From Podarcis raffonei (Eukaryota > Chordata > Lepidosauria > Squamata > Lacertidae), in assembly GCF_027172205.1 (NCBI RefSeq), contig NC_070606.1, positions 98,280,534 through 98,344,533 of the forward strand: DNA of 64,000 bases, written 5' to 3'. The notes below the pieces were generated by a model. The model saw nothing but the letters and a program-made list of their open reading frames with translations, was not told the origin of the DNA and ran no database searches. Both the position numbers and the translations under genes were made by a program. Shown here one piece after another: positions 11,120 through 21,300 of this stretch; position 1 is the first letter of the stretch; the number at the start of each line of letters is the position of its first letter.

Positions 11120-11760
11120 CCGCCCCAGAGGCTCTTGGGGGCTCCCCCTCCCATATATTGGGGGGCGCAGCCCTCCCTCTCCCCCCGCCCCGGTTCCCCT
11201 CTCCTCACCGGCCTGCGTGGTGTCGCTGAGGTCGTGGCTGGCGGCGCTGCCCCGCGGGTAGTCCCTCAGCTTCCTGCCGCTCAGGCTGAGGGCGCCGCTG
11301 GCCGCCGCCTCCTCCAGCGCCCGCTCCAAGGAGCGCGTCCACGACGACGGGCCCGCCGAAGAGGCAGCAGCGCCTCCGCCGCCCCCCGAACCCAGGCCCC
11401 CTCCTCCTCCTCCCCCCGGCATGAGCGCCCCGGAGACCCCGCCGGAGCAGCCGCTGCTTCCTCCGCCCGCGCCGCCGCCCTCCGACGCCGCCGACGCCGC
11501 CAGCCCCGCGGCCGCCATTTCCCCCACCCCCCGCGCTCTCCTCCCTCAGGAGCCCCGCCAAGCTGCGCATGCTCCGCGGAAGGAGCCGGCCGGGGAAAGG
11601 GAGGGGAGGCGGGCCGGGCGGAAGCGCCCGCTAAGGGCGACACGGAAGGGGAACGCGCCTGCGCGGAGGAAGGACCCGGGCGGCTGCAGGGAAAGGGGCG
11701 GGGCGAGGGACAAGGGCGTCTTTCGTGTTAGACCCGAACCTGGAGGGTTTTTTTTCTCTT
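11120..11760 (-). promoter_or_regulatory. LRCH3: LRCH3 CpG-island promoter and 5'UTR
   Basis: The block is very GC-rich and CpG-dense and covers exon 1 and the sequence upstream of its ATG. It has GC boxes (GGGGCGGGGC near 11697), an NRF1-like TGCGCATGC near 11562 and an ETS-like GGCGGAAGC near 11618. No TATA box is obvious, which suits a housekeeping promoter. The transcription start cannot be fixed from sequence. Confidence 0.75.
11209..11518 (-). CDS. LRCH3: LRCH3 coding exon 1 (5' end of gene)
   Basis: This exon encodes the N-terminus of LRCH3, a leucine-rich-repeat and calponin-homology protein linked in the literature to DOCK/Rho-GTPase and septin regulation. The exon gives 103 codons plus one base. 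After a Gly/Ala/Ser-rich head comes SWTRSLERALEEAAASGALS, then LSLSGRKLRDYPRG and HDLSDTTQA. This matches the human segment that precedes the LRRs (SWSRSLDRALEEAA, LSLSGRKLREFPRG, HDLTDTTRAD). I chose ATG at 11518 because of its context (G at -3, G at +4); the frame-extending codon upstream at 11527 is GTG. The donor GTGAGGAG begins at 11208 and leaves one base, fitting the Asp codon expected next. The LRRs and CH domain lie beyond the left edge. The Gly runs (7 and 5 residues) are longer than I recall in the human protein. Confidence 0.93.
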
Positions 11761-11764
11761 TCTG

Positions 11765-11822
11765 CTGAACTACAACTCCCGTCATGCCGCGCTGGGGCTG
11801 ATGGGAGTTGGAGTCCCACAAG
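11765..11822. promoter_or_regulatory. Paired ZNF143/THAP11-type (SBS) motifs
   Basis: ACTACAACTCCCGTCATGCC at 11769-11788 is close to the known ZNF143/THAP11 site (ACTACAATTCCCAGCATGCC). A second, inverted, weaker version (GATGGGAGTTGGAGTCCCAC) lies at about 11800-11819. The pair sits just upstream of the LRCH3 CpG island, a usual place for such sites. The symmetry also resembles the hAT MITE at 20636. Confidence 0.65.
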
Positions 11823-12550
11823 CTCATTTTTCTGGCTTTTAAGTTATTTTTTAAAGCAGTTTTTGTACTGAGTTTCCATGCTGTAACCCAGTGATGGGCG
11901 GGAAGCAAATAAATAAATAAATAAATAATATTTTTTTTAAAAAGTAAATAAGTAGCCAAAGGCCATGGCAATTCCATGCAATCATAAAGTAAGTTAAGTA
12001 AATAAAAAGATCTACAGGTTGCCAACTTCTGACGCACCTTTTCGCCCCCATGAGTGAAGTGGTGTATTATTTTGAACAGTGCAAATAGTTGTGTCATTTG
12101 GGGTTCTTTTGTGTTTGCGTCTATCGTTCATTTATTGCAATGCATAAAATATTGTTTATTTTTGTAAACCATCTTTCCACCCTTTGGAGCACACATAGTC
12201 ATACCAACCAATAATTAAAATAACCACCAATAATTAAAATGCCGAAAACAAAAAATCCGAATGCAGCAGGCAATAATATTGGAACTTTAAAGAATTCCTT
12301 ATTTCCAGTTATGTCCCAGGGCAAACAAGTGCATCTTCGATCAACGACGGAACCTGGTCAATGGGGGAGTCCAACCAAACTTCCCCAGTGGGGCACCACC
12401 ACCAAGAAAGCGCTACTTTGCATGAACTACGCCCATCAGTGGCACTACAAAGAGGACCTCCCCACTGATCTCAAAGCATGAGCAGGCAGTTGAGGGGAAT
12501 ATATCAAAATGCCGCAGCTATTCCAACCCTGACACCCTTATCCAGAAAAC
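11823..12550. other. LRCH3-FYTTD1 intergenic, no gene seen
   Basis: AT-rich sequence with a short AAAT-type microsatellite near 11908-11930. I recognise no exon. The open frame at 12239-12481 has no family I recognise. Confidence 0.6.
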
Positions 12551-12561
12551 TGTATCTACAG

Positions 12562-13397
12562 ATAAAGGTAAAGGTACCCCTGCCCGTACGGGCCAGTCGT
12601 ATCCGACTCTAGGGTTGTGCGCCCATCTCACTTAAGAGGCTGGGGGCCAGCGCTGTCTGGAGACACTTCTGGGTCACGTGGCCAGCGTGACGAAGCTGCT
12701 CTGGCGAACCAGCACCAGCGCAGCACACGGAACGCAGTTTACCTTCCCGCTATAAAGCGGTACCTATTTATCTACTTGCACTTAAGAGTGCTTTCGAACT
12801 GCTAGGTGGGCAGGAGCTGGGACCGAAAGACGGGAGCTCACCCCGCCGTGGGGATTCGAACCGCCGACCATACGATCGGCAAGTCCTAGGCCAGGGGTCT
12901 GCAACCTTTAAGACAAAAAGAGCCACTTGGACCCGTTTCCGAAGAGAAAAAAACTGGGAGCCGCAAAACTCGTCATTATAAAAATAACTTTTTTGTCACT
13001 TTTTTATTATTTCTTTGTTTGACCCCTCAGAATTACTCCTCCTCATAGAAATAAACGTTAAATTAACAAGTTACCTTTTTGTGTGTGTGTGTTCTTCACT
13101 CCCCTTCAAAACAGTGACCAGCGTACATGCCCCTTACAATGTAGCGGGCGGGCGGGCGGGAAGGTGACGTCGGGACGGTGCGTGACTAACGCACGCCGCC
13201 CCCATGCGACGTCACAGCCAGTACAGCGCCCGCCACAGTGGGGAGTGTCGGGGCGCACAATGCGCCTCCTCCCCTGGCTAGTATCCGCCCCGGAGCCGCG
13301 GCAAAGGTGTAGAAGAGCCATATGCGGCTCCGGAGCCGCGGATTGCTGACCCCTGTCCTAGGCACTTAGGTTTTACCCACAGCGTCACCCGCGTCCC
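12562..13397 (-). mobile_element. Sauria SINE with nested hAT element
   Basis: A reverse-orientation Sauria SINE is flanked by a perfect 11-bp target duplication TGTATCTACAG at 12551-12561 and 13398-13408. It has the expected blocks GGTCACGTGGCCAGCGTGAC-like at its middle and CAGCGTCACCCGCGTCCC at its head end. The body is split at 12892-13355 by a hAT element. Without that insert the SINE is about 365 bp, a normal full length. Confidence 0.95.
12892..13355. mobile_element. Non-autonomous hAT element (464 bp)
   Basis: The termini CAGGGGTCTGCAACC and GGATTGCTGACCCCTG form imperfect inverted repeats. They are flanked by a perfect 8-bp duplication TCCTAGGC (12884-12891 and 13356-13363), diagnostic of hAT. 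The interior has no transposase. It contains a GC-rich part with a GGGC microrepeat and two GACGTC motifs (near 13166 and 13208). The duplication is made of SINE sequence, so this insertion is younger than the SINE. Confidence 0.95.
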
Positions 13398-13711
13398 TGT
13401 ATCTACAGTTACTGTGAATAAAAAGCCCTGTAATCAGAAGGCTTATACCACTTAACCTGAGTGGTGTAAAATGTGACAAGAATGGCACAGCTGCATCCCT
13501 TTGCATTACTAGGTCAGCAGGATTTAACTGAATAAGGGGGCAAACCAATGGCAAGATCTGCCAAGATGAGCAGCTTAGGATGCAGATCTCTGGCTCGGCC
13601 TGCATTAAGCCCCTAACCTTCACTCTGCTGAAAATACTTCTGCATACTGTAACTTGCTCAGCTGACTGGGACGAGGTCCGAGTGGTCAGAGCAGAGAGAA
13701 TCCCTAAACCC

Positions 13712-14355
13712 GAAGGAGGTGGATTTGCCCTGCTAGACCTTAAACTTTGTTGTGAACCAGCTGCTTTTTGCTGGCAGAGAGAATGGCTGCTTCTTGAAAA
13801 CACTGAAGTGTTGGATAATGGCAGATGAAGTTGGTGGACTATATGGAATTGGCGGAAATGACTGGCAAAATCCGAGACCAGGGAGAAGAGTCGGTGGAAG
13901 AAGACTGGAAAAAGTTTAAAGACTATTTACAGAAATATTGTAAAATTAATGAATGTTAGAAGAATGTTGGAAGGAAGTTATATGGCTTTAGTAGAAATGT
14001 TATAAGGAATTAAGTATAAATAGATTAATAGAATATTAAAGGAAAAAATAAGGTTAGAATGTGTTAAGATAATTATAGGATAGAAAACAGAGGACGATGG
14101 AAAGGAATTGCTGAAACAATTAACAGAAGTGGAATACAAAAAGGGAGGTGTGAGGAGGTCGTTGAAATAAGTGAATGAAAGATAAGATATTGAAAATGTT
14201 TGAGGTGTTTTAAACTGTTTTTGTTTGTTTTTGTTCTGTTTTGTTAGTTTAATGTGTTAGTGTTGTGTAGTGTTTTTGTATTGTATTGTATTGTTCTTTT
14301 TTTTTTGTAGTGTTTAAATGGTCGGAAAAGTAATAAATATTATTAAAAAAAGAAA
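13712..14355 (+). mobile_element. 5'-truncated L1 LINE with 17-bp target duplication
   Basis: The flanking copies AGAGAATCCCTAAACCC are identical at 13695-13711 and 14356-14372. Inside, EGGGFALLDLKLCCEPAAF and WQREWLLLENTEVL resemble the C-terminal part of squamate L1 ORF2. After an internal gap in homology comes KLVDYMELAEMTGKIRDQGE, WKKFKDYLQKYCKINEC and stop. A T/G-rich 3'UTR, a polyA signal and a short A tail follow. It is non-functional because the 5' part of the element is missing. Confidence 0.88.
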
Positions 14356-14465
14356 AGAGAATCCCTAAACCCATTCATCTTCGTCAAGTGACTTGTGGAC
14401 ATCAGTATTTTCAAGGCTTGCTTTCCCTCTGCCAAGGTCAGGCAGCAGCAGCAAACCTACCTTAT

Positions 14466-14713
14466 TGAAGAAGAAGAGTTTGGATTTGATATCCCGCCTT
14501 TCACTCCCCTTCAGGAGTCTCAAAGCGGCTAACAATCTCCTTTCCCTTCCTCCCCCACAACAAACACTCTGTGAGGTGAGTGGGGCTGAGAGACTTCAGA
14601 GAAGTGTGACTGGCCCAAGGTCACCCAGCAGCTGCAGGTGGAGGAGCGGGGAAGCGAACCCGGTTCCCCAGATTACGTGACTACCGCTCTTAACCACTAC
14701 ACCACACTGGCTC
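14466..14713 (-). mobile_element. tRNA-derived MIR-like lizard SINE with (CTT)n-type tail
   Basis: On the minus strand it reads GAGCCAGTGTGGTGTAGTGG TTAAGAGCGG, a B-box-like GAACCGGGTTCGCTTCCCC, GTGACCTTGGGCCAGTCACA, and ends GGCGGGATATCAAATCCAAA plus CTT repeats. It is well preserved and nearly identical to the copies at 48143 and 54755. Confidence 0.85.
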
Positions 14714-14775
14714 ACAATTGCATCTGAATGTCACCCTCCAACTGGGATTCAACTCTGCATTAGCTTTGATAAAGC

Positions 14776-15437
14776 CAGTGGCGTAGCGTGGGGGGTGCCA
14801 GGGGTGCCGGCCGCACCGGGCGCAACATCTGGGGGGGCGCGAGTCCAGAGGGCCCAGCCGCGTCGTGCCCTTGGCCCGCCCCTATTGTCAGAGCGGCCGG
14901 CCAGCCTCCGCCTGCTCCTACCTTGCCCACCCGAGGACTGCGGCAGCGCCCGCCCCGTGGCCACCTACCCCGCCCCGCCTCACCCATTGGCTCGCCTCCC
15001 TCGGCCCCGCCTCTCTCCGATGGCCGCGGGGGGTGTCCTGCTCGGCGCCGCGCCTTTTTTCAGGAGGTAGGGAGGCTGGGCGGGGAGGTGGGGTCGGAAG
15101 CAGGCAGAGAAGGAGGGGAGCTCGTAGCCAAAAGGGCTGCGCCGGCCGGCAAAGGGCGGGGGAAAGTTTGGAGAGGAGAAACGCACCATCATGATTTCCC
15201 GGTGGAAGCGGCAGGATTAGGGATGGCGAAGCGTAATTACGCACGAATTTCGCTGGGTGAGAGCTTCGGGGATCGATCGGCGGAAATGGGAATCAATTGG
15301 AATATGAGAAAGAGAGAGAGAGAGGGACCATCATTCATAGGCATAGATTTGTAGGGTTAGGGGGCGCAAATCCACAGGTTAGGGGGCGCAAATTACTTGC
15401 CTTGCCCCGGGTGCTGGCAACCCACGCTACGCCACTG
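14776..15437. mobile_element. hAT element (662 bp) with CpG-rich core
   Basis: The termini CAGTGGCGTAGCGTGGG and CCCACGCTACGCCACTG are perfect 17-bp inverted repeats. A perfect 8-bp duplication GATAAAGC flanks them (14768-14775 and 15438-15445), so this is a hAT insertion. No transposase is encoded. Between about 14840 and 15300 the sequence is GC- and CpG-rich, with GC boxes (CCCCGCCC, CCCCGCCTC), an inverted CCAAT box (ATTGG near 14986) and no similarity to the ends. It looks like a promoter-type segment carried inside a MITE. The 188-residue open frame across it has no recognisable domain. Confidence 0.92.
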
Positions 15438-15739
15438 GATAAAGCAATAACTGTATGATTCCGCCGCCCCCAAAGGCCTAAACCTGTAGGCTATCCCCTG
15501 CACAACCTTGCCCCTTAGCCTTTTCTCATGATGATCCTCCTTGGTTAGCTGTTCATTTTGGGAATTTACACAGGGTTAAAACATCAAAAGGCTTTTCACA
15601 CTGGCCAGGCTTAAAACACGCTGCCTTCTCAATTGCTTTGGGTAGAGATGCTGGTATTCCTCTCTCCATGAAAGTTTGTCTTTGCAATAATCAGGAGGTA
15701 GGAACATGTTATTTTGCAGATTATTACCCCTTTAAAAAA

Positions 15740-16099
15740 GGGACGTGGGTGGCGCTGTGGGTTAAACCACAGAGCCTAGGACTTGCCAATCAGGTCGGCA
15801 GTTCGAATCCCCGCGACGGGTGAGCTCCCATTGCTCGGTCCCTGCTCCTGCCAAACCTAGCAGTTCGAAAGCACGTCATGTGCAAGTAAATAAATAGGTA
15901 CCGCTCTGGTGGGAAGGTAAACGGCGTTTCCGTGCGCTGCTCTGGTTTCTCCAGAAGTGGCTTAGTCATGCTGCCCACATGACCCGGAAGCTGTATGCGG
16001 ACAAACGCCGGCTCCCTCGGCCTATAGAGCGAGATGAGCGTGCAACCCCAGAGTCGGTTACGACTGGACCTAATGGTCAGGGGTCCCTTTACCTTTACC
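15740..16099 (+). mobile_element. Sauria SINE
   Basis: Full-length sense copy: GGGACGTGGGTGGCGCTGTG head, B box GCAGTTCGAATCCCC, CCGCTCTGGTGGGAAGGTAA, then CGACTGGACCTAATGGTCAG and a TTTACCTTTACC end. The flanks share ACCCCTTT/ACCCCTTC, a probable target duplication. Confidence 0.92.
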
Positions 16100-16189
16100 C
16101 CTTCAAAGACACAACCACCAGTAAGGTACCTCCACTTTCTGAGGCAGCAATGCTTTCGACTACCACTTGCTGGGAACTGATGAAGGGCA

Positions 16190-16320
16190 GAGTGTTGTTG
16201 CACTCGAGTTCTGCTTGGGGGCTTTTTACAGGCATCTGGTTTGGCCACTGTGAGTACATACAGGATGTGGGGCTAGATGGGCTGTTGGCCTAACCCAGCA
16301 GTGCTTTCCTTGATCTTAAG
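16190..16320 (+). mobile_element. CR1/L3-type LINE 3'UTR fragment
   Basis: It reads GCATCTGGTTTGGCCACTGT GAG and then CTAGATGGGCTGTTGGCCTA, the 3'UTR end shared with other CR1/L3 copies in the window. Old and truncated. Confidence 0.6.
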
Positions 16321-16589
16321 GTCTCAGCTTTATGTTAAAATCCCAAAGGTGTCATTGGTAGTGCCATGAATTTTATCAGTCACTATGAGAATAAGGGGAC
16401 AGTTGAAAGCAGTAATGCTTATGGTATACCAGTCATTAGAACAACATTATTTGCATTTTTCTGGCACAGATCATGAGTTAAGATGATTGTGAAGAGTGGA
16501 GCGTTAAACATGTATTCCTGATTTAAGTACTAAGTTGGCCTTTGTTGAAGAATATGGAGCTGCAAAATTCATATCTAAGTACACACAAA

Positions 16590-18209
16590 TGCAAACTTGT
16601 AACACTTTTATTTTTAAAAAGTCCAACAGCTTTAGAATAGATCCAAATGTATTAACTTCTCCAAAAAAAAAAAAAAATACCCAAAGGTAGAGTTTAAAGC
16701 ATATTCTCCTTAAATACAAACTAGCTCTCTTGAGATGCATTGCATCAATGTTTTGCATCCATGTTGATGCAAAAGGGTTTTTTTTAAGTACATCCTGGTA
16801 GAAACCAAACACAGGAAGATCATAAGCATGTTTATCTACTTCATTTCTAATGGACTTCAACAGAATTCCTACTAACCGAGTAAAAAACAACAACACAAAA
16901 GGAGGAACTTTAATATTCCATTTTTTTCCCATTGCAAAGGTATAGAAGGTATTTCAAATAATTAAAAACAGAAGATGATGAACATTAAATTGTCATGGAG
17001 GCATGACTACATAAAAACTGCTCTAAAGGCAGCCTTGCTACTGCCAAATATTTGTTTTGATCTCCACAATAAACTACTTTTTAAAAGAAATGTCAAAGAA
17101 AAACAAAGATCAAGTTACATATATCAGGTTTCTGAGACTGAGCAAACCTGGCATCCTTTTACCTAGGTGTGCCTCCCAACACACCCACTATGGACATTTT
17201 AAATCCAGGAAGCAGGAGCTGTCCTCACAGGCAATTATGTTGAAATCAAAATCCAGCGCACATGAAGTAAGTGTGTGTGTGTGTGTTTGTATGGCGACGC
17301 TACCACTTTTGATCCCTTGAAGCAACAGGAAGGTGCCTTGAACCTCACAATGCTCACCTGGTGGGTCTGCCACTAGGTATACGAGTCACAAAAGTGCCAC
17401 ATTTGTACAACACAACAGAGCGACAACCAAAGTAACTGTTCCAGTAACATTGAATGGTCATCAAAGCATCGTTTCAGCCGATGAATATCTGAAGCAAACT
17501 CACAGCTTTAAAAAAAAGAGAGGAGGGAAATAGCTTGTATGGTCTTTTCTCTATGATTCTATGTGGACTAGGTTCTTGCTGTGGCCTCATGGGAGGCCTT
17601 GTTCTATCACTTAAGGGGACGAGAATGACCGCTACGCCTTTTCATCGCCAAGAAAAGCTGGATTCTTACTTGCTGCCTCGGATGCCAAACAATTTAGCTT
17701 CTAGAGCCAGATGAACTGCAGAGCTTGAGTGAAAGAAAGATCTGTGAGCCGAAGTAACGGAAAGACGAGCAGCAGCAGCAGCAGCAGCAGCCAAGTGCTG
17801 TCTGCTGCAAACATTTTAAGCAAATTTCGGCAGCCAGGGGGCACAAAATGAAATGACACAGCTTTGCAAGAGCGGGTGGAGCAAAGACTGACCCCTGCAT
17901 TAATCACCACCTCTGTCGGCTGCTTAAGAAACCAAAATAAGAACAACTGGCTTTGCCCCCCCCCTCGTCCAGGAGCTTATGTGGACCCTTGCAGTCCAGA
18001 CAACAGGACGCTGTTTTCCAAGCAACATTGAATTTTCTCTTTTTATGGTCCACTATCATGTGAGGGTGTTCTCTTTTTAACTATTCAGAGTAGAAGCCGT
18101 TTAAAAACAAAATTCAGTTTTTCAGTATCTTGACACAAAGTCCAACTTATTTTTCGGCTCACTGCTAGTTCAGTTCCTTAGAAAGATAGGGTTCCCCTGA
18201 ACAGACCCT
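16590..18209 (-). other. FYTTD1: Probable FYTTD1 3'UTR and polyA signal
   Basis: Downstream of the FYTTD1 stop, about 1.6 kb is free of recognisable interspersed repeats, which contrasts with its surroundings. It ends at an AATAAA on the minus strand (16612-16607). It holds a short AGC microsatellite near 17762-17790 and a GT run near 17270. Cleavage near 16590 is inferred; other sites are possible. Confidence 0.6.
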
Positions 18210-18305
18210 CTAGCCCACAGTCACAAAACGGCTGCCTTTGTTCTGGGAGAGAGCCGTTCTCTGCTCCTTCAGGATCCCAAAGCGCTCGTTGAGGGTCATG
18301 TTTGT
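18210..18305 (-). CDS. FYTTD1: FYTTD1 exon 9 (last)
   Basis: Encodes [20 protein letters not shown] then [11 protein letters not shown] and stop TAG at 18212-18210. Acceptor GTTCACAG lies just above 18305. It enters on a codon boundary. The human protein ends the same way. Confidence 0.96.
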   Translation of the reverse strand, partial: TNMTLNERFGILKEQRTALSQNKGSRFVTVG

Positions 18306-21300
18306 CTGTGAACAAAGGAGGACGTAAATCAGTACAGCAGCCACCCATCAAGCAGGCCAAAATTATGGTGCCTGGTTAATATTTCAACCAGTTTCCCTAG
18401 CACATTTAACACACGTGCTAAGCTTCAACTACAGTGGGGGACCTTGGATAAGATACGGGTTGGTGGGTTAGGTGAGAAAACAAAAATTAAAGAGTAGTCT
18501 TCTAATTGTGTGGAGAGTCTGAAGGTGTTCGGAGCACTCGTATGCAGGGTTCGAAATTAGCAGGAGCATTTTGCACCTAAAGATTCTCCATTTGCGAGCA
18601 CCTCCAAAAGTCTGGGTGCCGTTTTTTGCGCCTGGCTGACACTCAAGGATTACTGAAATGTATGTGCTTTGAAGCCTCGAAATTTATGTTAAGGATAGAC
18701 AATATGTTAAGAAGTTTAACATTAAAGAGTACAGTGGACGCTCCGGTTGCGAACATGATCTGTGCAGGATGCACGTTCGCAACCCGCAGCGTTCGCCACC
18801 CGCAGCAGCATGTCTGCGCACGCACGGGTTGCGATTCGGCGCTTCTGCGCATGCGCAATTTTGCACTTCTGTGTATGCGCGACTGCTAAAATCCGGAAGT
18901 AACCTGTTCTGGTACTTCCGGGTTTCGGCAGGTCTGTAACCCGAAATATGGCAACCTGAAGCGTCTGTAACCCAAGGTATGACTGTAGAGTGTTTTGAAA
19001 ACTGAAGTATGGTACCAATGTTTTTATAGTAAACACTAAACTAAACATGTATTAACCAAAACAAAAAAAAAAATCTGATCTGAAGAAGTGTGCATGCACA
19101 CGAAAGCTCATACCAAGAACTAACTTAGTTGGTCTTTAAGGTGCTACTGGAAGGAAAAAAATTTTTTTTGTTTTGACTATGGCAGACCAACACGGCTACC
19201 TTTCTGTACATGTATTAACCATTTCTGCTAAAAATGTGATATTAACAATGTATCGCTTATGTGAACTGCATACGTATTAGTTCATGCTTATCAAATTAAT
19301 AAAAAGTGTTGCCAACGCCCCCACCCCCCAGTAGCGACTAGATGTTCTGCTTTCGTGCCCACAACCCAGGTCCTAGAAGCCATTTGGCCCCTAGCTCTTC
19401 CATCCCAGTTTCTAACACTGCTTGCAAGAAAGCGCAAAGAAGAACCCAGCAAGCAGCAGAGGAGACACCGCATTCCTATGCTTCGGGTCACTATCTGGAA
19501 GAACCAAACAGGCCCAATGGTCTCTTCCTCTTGACCCAGCAGGGCCTGACGGACAGTTTGTTCAGCCTCTCTCCAACCAGGGGCTCCCAAGTGAGTGAAC
19601 AGTGTTTTTTACTCCAATCCAGCTCCATGGATGGTGCCTCTCACCAGTCCTCTGCATCCAGCCAGTCCAAGACAGGAACTCGGCTGCTCCGCAATTCCAC
19701 GACAAGATCCAAAGTCCAATAAAGAACCCATGGAGCCCGTTTTATTGTCAACAATGCACACCCATTTTATCTGGAAGCAACCAACCTGCTTTCCGACACT
19801 GTTGATATCAAACTGCAGCGGGACCCCTTTGGGAATCTTCTTCTCTTCCGACTGGTCCTTCTTCAAGAGGAAGGGAGGCACAGGAGTGCTGGTCAGCCTT
19901 GGCTTCAAGGAACTGTGGAAAAAACACAGGGCACACTGAACAGGGTCAACGGAAATGTCGATTTTCACCAAACTGTAAAAGCGGAGGAGACAAACACTAC
20001 CTATTACTTCCAAGCTAATAACACAGCAAGCAAGGGGGTGAATTAACATAAGGCTACGGTTGCAAGGCTGGACCTGGGTGATGAACACAGTTTCTCACCA
20101 GCCATGTACTTTTCCTTAGCTCCCACCACTATTCCCATCAGCCTGGAGATTCCAGCGCAAGATGAAGCTGCTTTTACTCACATGGGGGATGGGACTGCGC
20201 CAGGATTGTCAATGGATACTGTCAAAATCCCTCCATTTGTAGTGGATGTTCGCCATCTGTTTGGGAAAGCACAAGACCCAGTTGACCCAGTAAATCCTCT
20301 GCTAATATCACATAGTTTTTCTATCCTGCCTTTCATCCAACACAGGAGCACAGCGTGTCTCATAACGTAAACTACGCACCACAAAATTGAATATACACAT
20401 ACTATAAGCACAAATCGGAGCCATAAAATAATAATCTCCAGAATCAGCATCAATTTTAAAGACCCAAAGGCTTGGAGGAACAACTAGTTTTAAACTTGTA
20501 CCTGGATAGTCCTAATGTGGAAAATGTTCAAAAAATCATTCAAAACAGTTTCCATAAGCTATATAAGCACTGATTTCTCACTAGCTGATGTTTTAACTAT
20601 GGGTCATAACGTAAACTTTATGATCCCAGGTAAAGCAGGATGAGGAAATTTGTGGCCCTCCAATGTTGCTGGACTCCCATCAGCCCCAACCAGCATGGCC
20701 AATGAGCAGGGCACGATGGGAGTTGTAGTTCAGCAACACCTGGAGGGCCAAAGGTTCCCAAGCACTGAGCTAAAGGGTGTTCTGAAAAGACCAGCTGTAC
20801 AGGCAGTTTGCTTCAAATTTCCACTTTAGATAAATTCACTGATAGTGCAAAACGTCAGAGTTAGACAAGCAACAGCCATTTTTGATTGCTTAAGGCAATA
20901 AAGGCAATAAATGCTTAACCAATGCTACTTGCATTCCTGGCTGCCTTAACTAATCTACCGTGGGCTCCGATGCGGGCACCCTTTTCAGGAGCTCAGCAGT
21001 TTACCTGAAGCAGTACCAGCAAAGGCCTGAGCAATTTCCCCTTTGCTCGAGGCTGCTCCTCAAGACAACATTTGACAACAGCTGGCCCAGCATGTAGGGC
21101 TTTCCTTACCCAACAGCCAGACCACCAATGCTAGGACACCAGTTTCTAAAAGCAGAGTGATTTTCAAAAGAATGGCTTTTTAAAAGGATTAGATCTAGTT
21201 ATCTCCCGCTTGGACTACTGCAATGCGCTCTACGTGGGGCTACCTTTGAAGGTGACCCGGAAACTACAACTAATCCAGAATGTGGCAGCTAGACTGGTGA

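Larger units (their letters stand above)
1..11208 (-). other. LRCH3: LRCH3 intron 1 (partial)
   Basis: No segment matching LRCH3 exon 2 (the first LRR, LSRNRLSEIP-like) was found, so the whole interval is read as intron 1. About 1-2040, 4790-6050 and 6710-8130 are AT-rich sequence in which I recognise no gene and no clear repeat. The remainder holds the LINE, SINE and minisatellite copies listed separately. Confidence 0.8.

Noticed and set aside
10249-11261. Several long overlapping open frames on both strands over the 37-bp array
   Set aside because: The unit length is 1 modulo 3 and the unit is stop-poor, so every frame stays open. Only the exon 1 extension is worth testing, and it is reported separately.
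11519-11527. Extending the LRCH3 protein three residues upstream
   Set aside because: The upstream codon is GTG. The ATG at 11518 has a good context and is the expected start.
14788-15354. 188-residue open frame as a gene
   Set aside because: It lies wholly inside a hAT element, is open because of GC content, and shows no domain.
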